DNA from: Treponema sp. UBA1226
GTDB taxonomy: Bacteria; Spirochaetota; Spirochaetia; Treponematales; Treponemataceae
Length of the DNA stretch: 64,000 bases
Assembly (NCBI GenBank): GCA_002309195.1
Contig: DBWY01000004.1
Span: forward strand, 89,295-153,294
Direction of reading: 5' to 3'
Shown here piece by piece: positions 63,352 through 64,000 of the stretch. A model generated the notes under the pieces. The model made no database searches and was not told the DNA's origin. It saw only the letters and a program-made list of their open reading frames with translations. The translations under genes and the position numbers were made by a program. Each line of letters starts with the position of its first letter. The stretch's first letter is position 1.

Positions 63352-63381
63352 ATAATAACATGAAATTGATTATAAATACAA
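63352..63381 (-). promoter_or_regulatory. RNase gene promoter, predicted leaderless
   Basis: Minus strand: TTGTAT (63381-63376), 18-base spacer, TATTAT (63357-63352) with an upstream TGT making an extended -10, then 7 bases to the ATG at 63344. Confidence 0.5.
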
Positions 63382-63398
63382 TAAAGGGGTGTCTACAC

Positions 63399-63435
63399 AA
63401 AAAAAGCGGACTCCATAAATGAAATCCGCTTTTTT
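63399..63435 (-). terminator. Terminator after the sugar ABC ATPase gene
   Basis: Minus-strand stem AAAAAGCGGATTTC / GGAGTCCGCTTTTT (G-U pairs inside), loop ATTTAT, followed by Ts. Confidence 0.85.
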
Positions 63436-63457
63436 CAAAAATCATGATATTAAAAAA

Positions 63458-64000
63458 TTACCATTCCTTTTTGATATCTTCTACGATGTTAAGTTCGTCA
63501 CCTTCGCAAGAGAAGAATTTTGCCTTAGCCATATCAGGGATAAGGTTAACTGTTTCTCCAAGACGGAACTGAACATTTGCATGTGTCTTTGCGATAAGGT
63601 TCTGACCTTTGTTTGTAGTAAGGAAAAGATGAGTTTCTGCTCCCAATGGTTCTTTGTTAGCAATCTTCATCTGCATTGCATCTTTAGATGGTTTTTCTGA
63701 GTATTCAACATCTTCTGGACGAATACCAAACCATACTTCCTGTCCTACAAATTCCTTGAGGCGTTTCTGGTGATCTGCACAAGGTGTTACATCGAATGAA
63801 CCTTCTTCACAGATTACCTTTCCACCCTTTTCAAGAACTTTTACTTTGAGGAAGTTCATTGGAGGTGTTCCGATGAATCCTGCAACGAATTTGTTGATAG
63901 GGTTGTTGTAGAGGTACAATGGAGCACCAATCTGCTGGATGATACCATCACGCATTACAACGATTTTATCACCGAGTGTCATAGCTTCGATCTGGTCGTG
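63458..64000 (-). CDS. Sugar ABC transporter ATPase, C-terminal part (UgpC/MsmX-like)
   Basis: Partial: the gene runs off the right edge of the window, where the frame continues upstream as [19 protein letters not shown], the H-loop region of an ABC ATPase. What remains is [32 protein letters not shown] and a TOBE/MalK-type regulatory domain ([25 protein letters not shown]). Such shared ATPases energise several carbohydrate importers. It ends before a strong terminator. Confidence 0.92.
   Translation of the reverse strand, partial: HDQIEAMTLGDKIVVMRDGIIQQIGAPLYLYNNPINKFVAGFIGTPPMNFLKVKVLEKGGKVICEEGSFDVTPCADHQKRLKEFVGQEVWFGIRPEDVEYSEKPSKDAMQMKIANKEPLGAETHLFLTTNKGQNLIAKTHANVQFRLGETVNLIPDMAKAKFFSCEGDELNIVEDIKKEW

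Overview
The window looks like chromosome from a free-living or gut-type, saccharolytic Treponema (Spirochaetes). This is inferred from a TatT-type lipoprotein next to a TRAP transporter (a pairing described in T. pallidum), very large lipoproteins built of beta-helix modules, abundant c-di-GMP and chemotaxis proteins, and an AT-rich genome with TTG starts. I see no rRNA, tRNA, CRISPR array, insertion sequence or phage gene. Most genes are housekeeping and tightly packed.

Layout. 1-8.7 kb: two huge secreted lipoproteins. 8.8-11.6 kb: udp, nadE and pncB (nucleoside and NAD salvage). 11.7-19.4 kb: a minus-strand run gltX, sensor kinase, creD, response regulator, vanZ-like, EAL protein. 19.5-23.7 kb: esterase, HAD phosphatase and divergent lon. 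23.8-28.6 kb: a signalling operon of chemoreceptor, FHA protein, PPP-type phosphatase and Ser/Thr kinase. 28.7-34.9 kb: beta-propeller protein, degenerate LytM protein, two phosphohexomutases and a DnaQ-like exonuclease. 34.9-38.3 kb: LysM protein, then infC-rpmI-rplT-(coiled coil)-zapA-DUF188. 38.4-45.9 kb: HD-GYP protein and the operon tatT-dctP-dctQM-GH3-RNA methyltransferase. 46-54 kb: SDR, ttcA, epmA-efp, RluA, a cluster-less radical-SAM-like protein, asnA, nuclease and eda. 54-64 kb: ankyrin lipoprotein, apt, the aroF-tyrA operon, tsaD, a divergent polysaccharide deacetylase, a long intergenic region, an RNase II/R-family enzyme and the end of a sugar ABC ATPase.

Three regulatory observations stand out. 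First, upstream of aroF-tyrA there is a complete ribosome-mediated attenuator: a 23-codon leader peptide with seven consecutive Tyr codons, an antiterminator overlapping the end of the leader ORF, and an intrinsic terminator. Second, the 474-bp gap at 60960-61433 holds a near-perfect sigma-54 promoter, three identical 20-bp enhancer-like sites upstream of it, and a roughly 150-nt hairpin-rich transcript ending in a strong terminator, i.e. a candidate sigma-54-dependent small RNA. Third, about ten transcription units have a sigma-70 promoter with 17- or 18-bp spacing whose -10 box ends only 6-7 bases before the ATG, with no Shine-Dalgarno sequence. This predicts leaderless mRNAs, including the aroF leader-peptide mRNA.

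All promoter, terminator and RNA calls come from reading the sequence by eye. Protein calls rest on recognised motifs, not on database searches.
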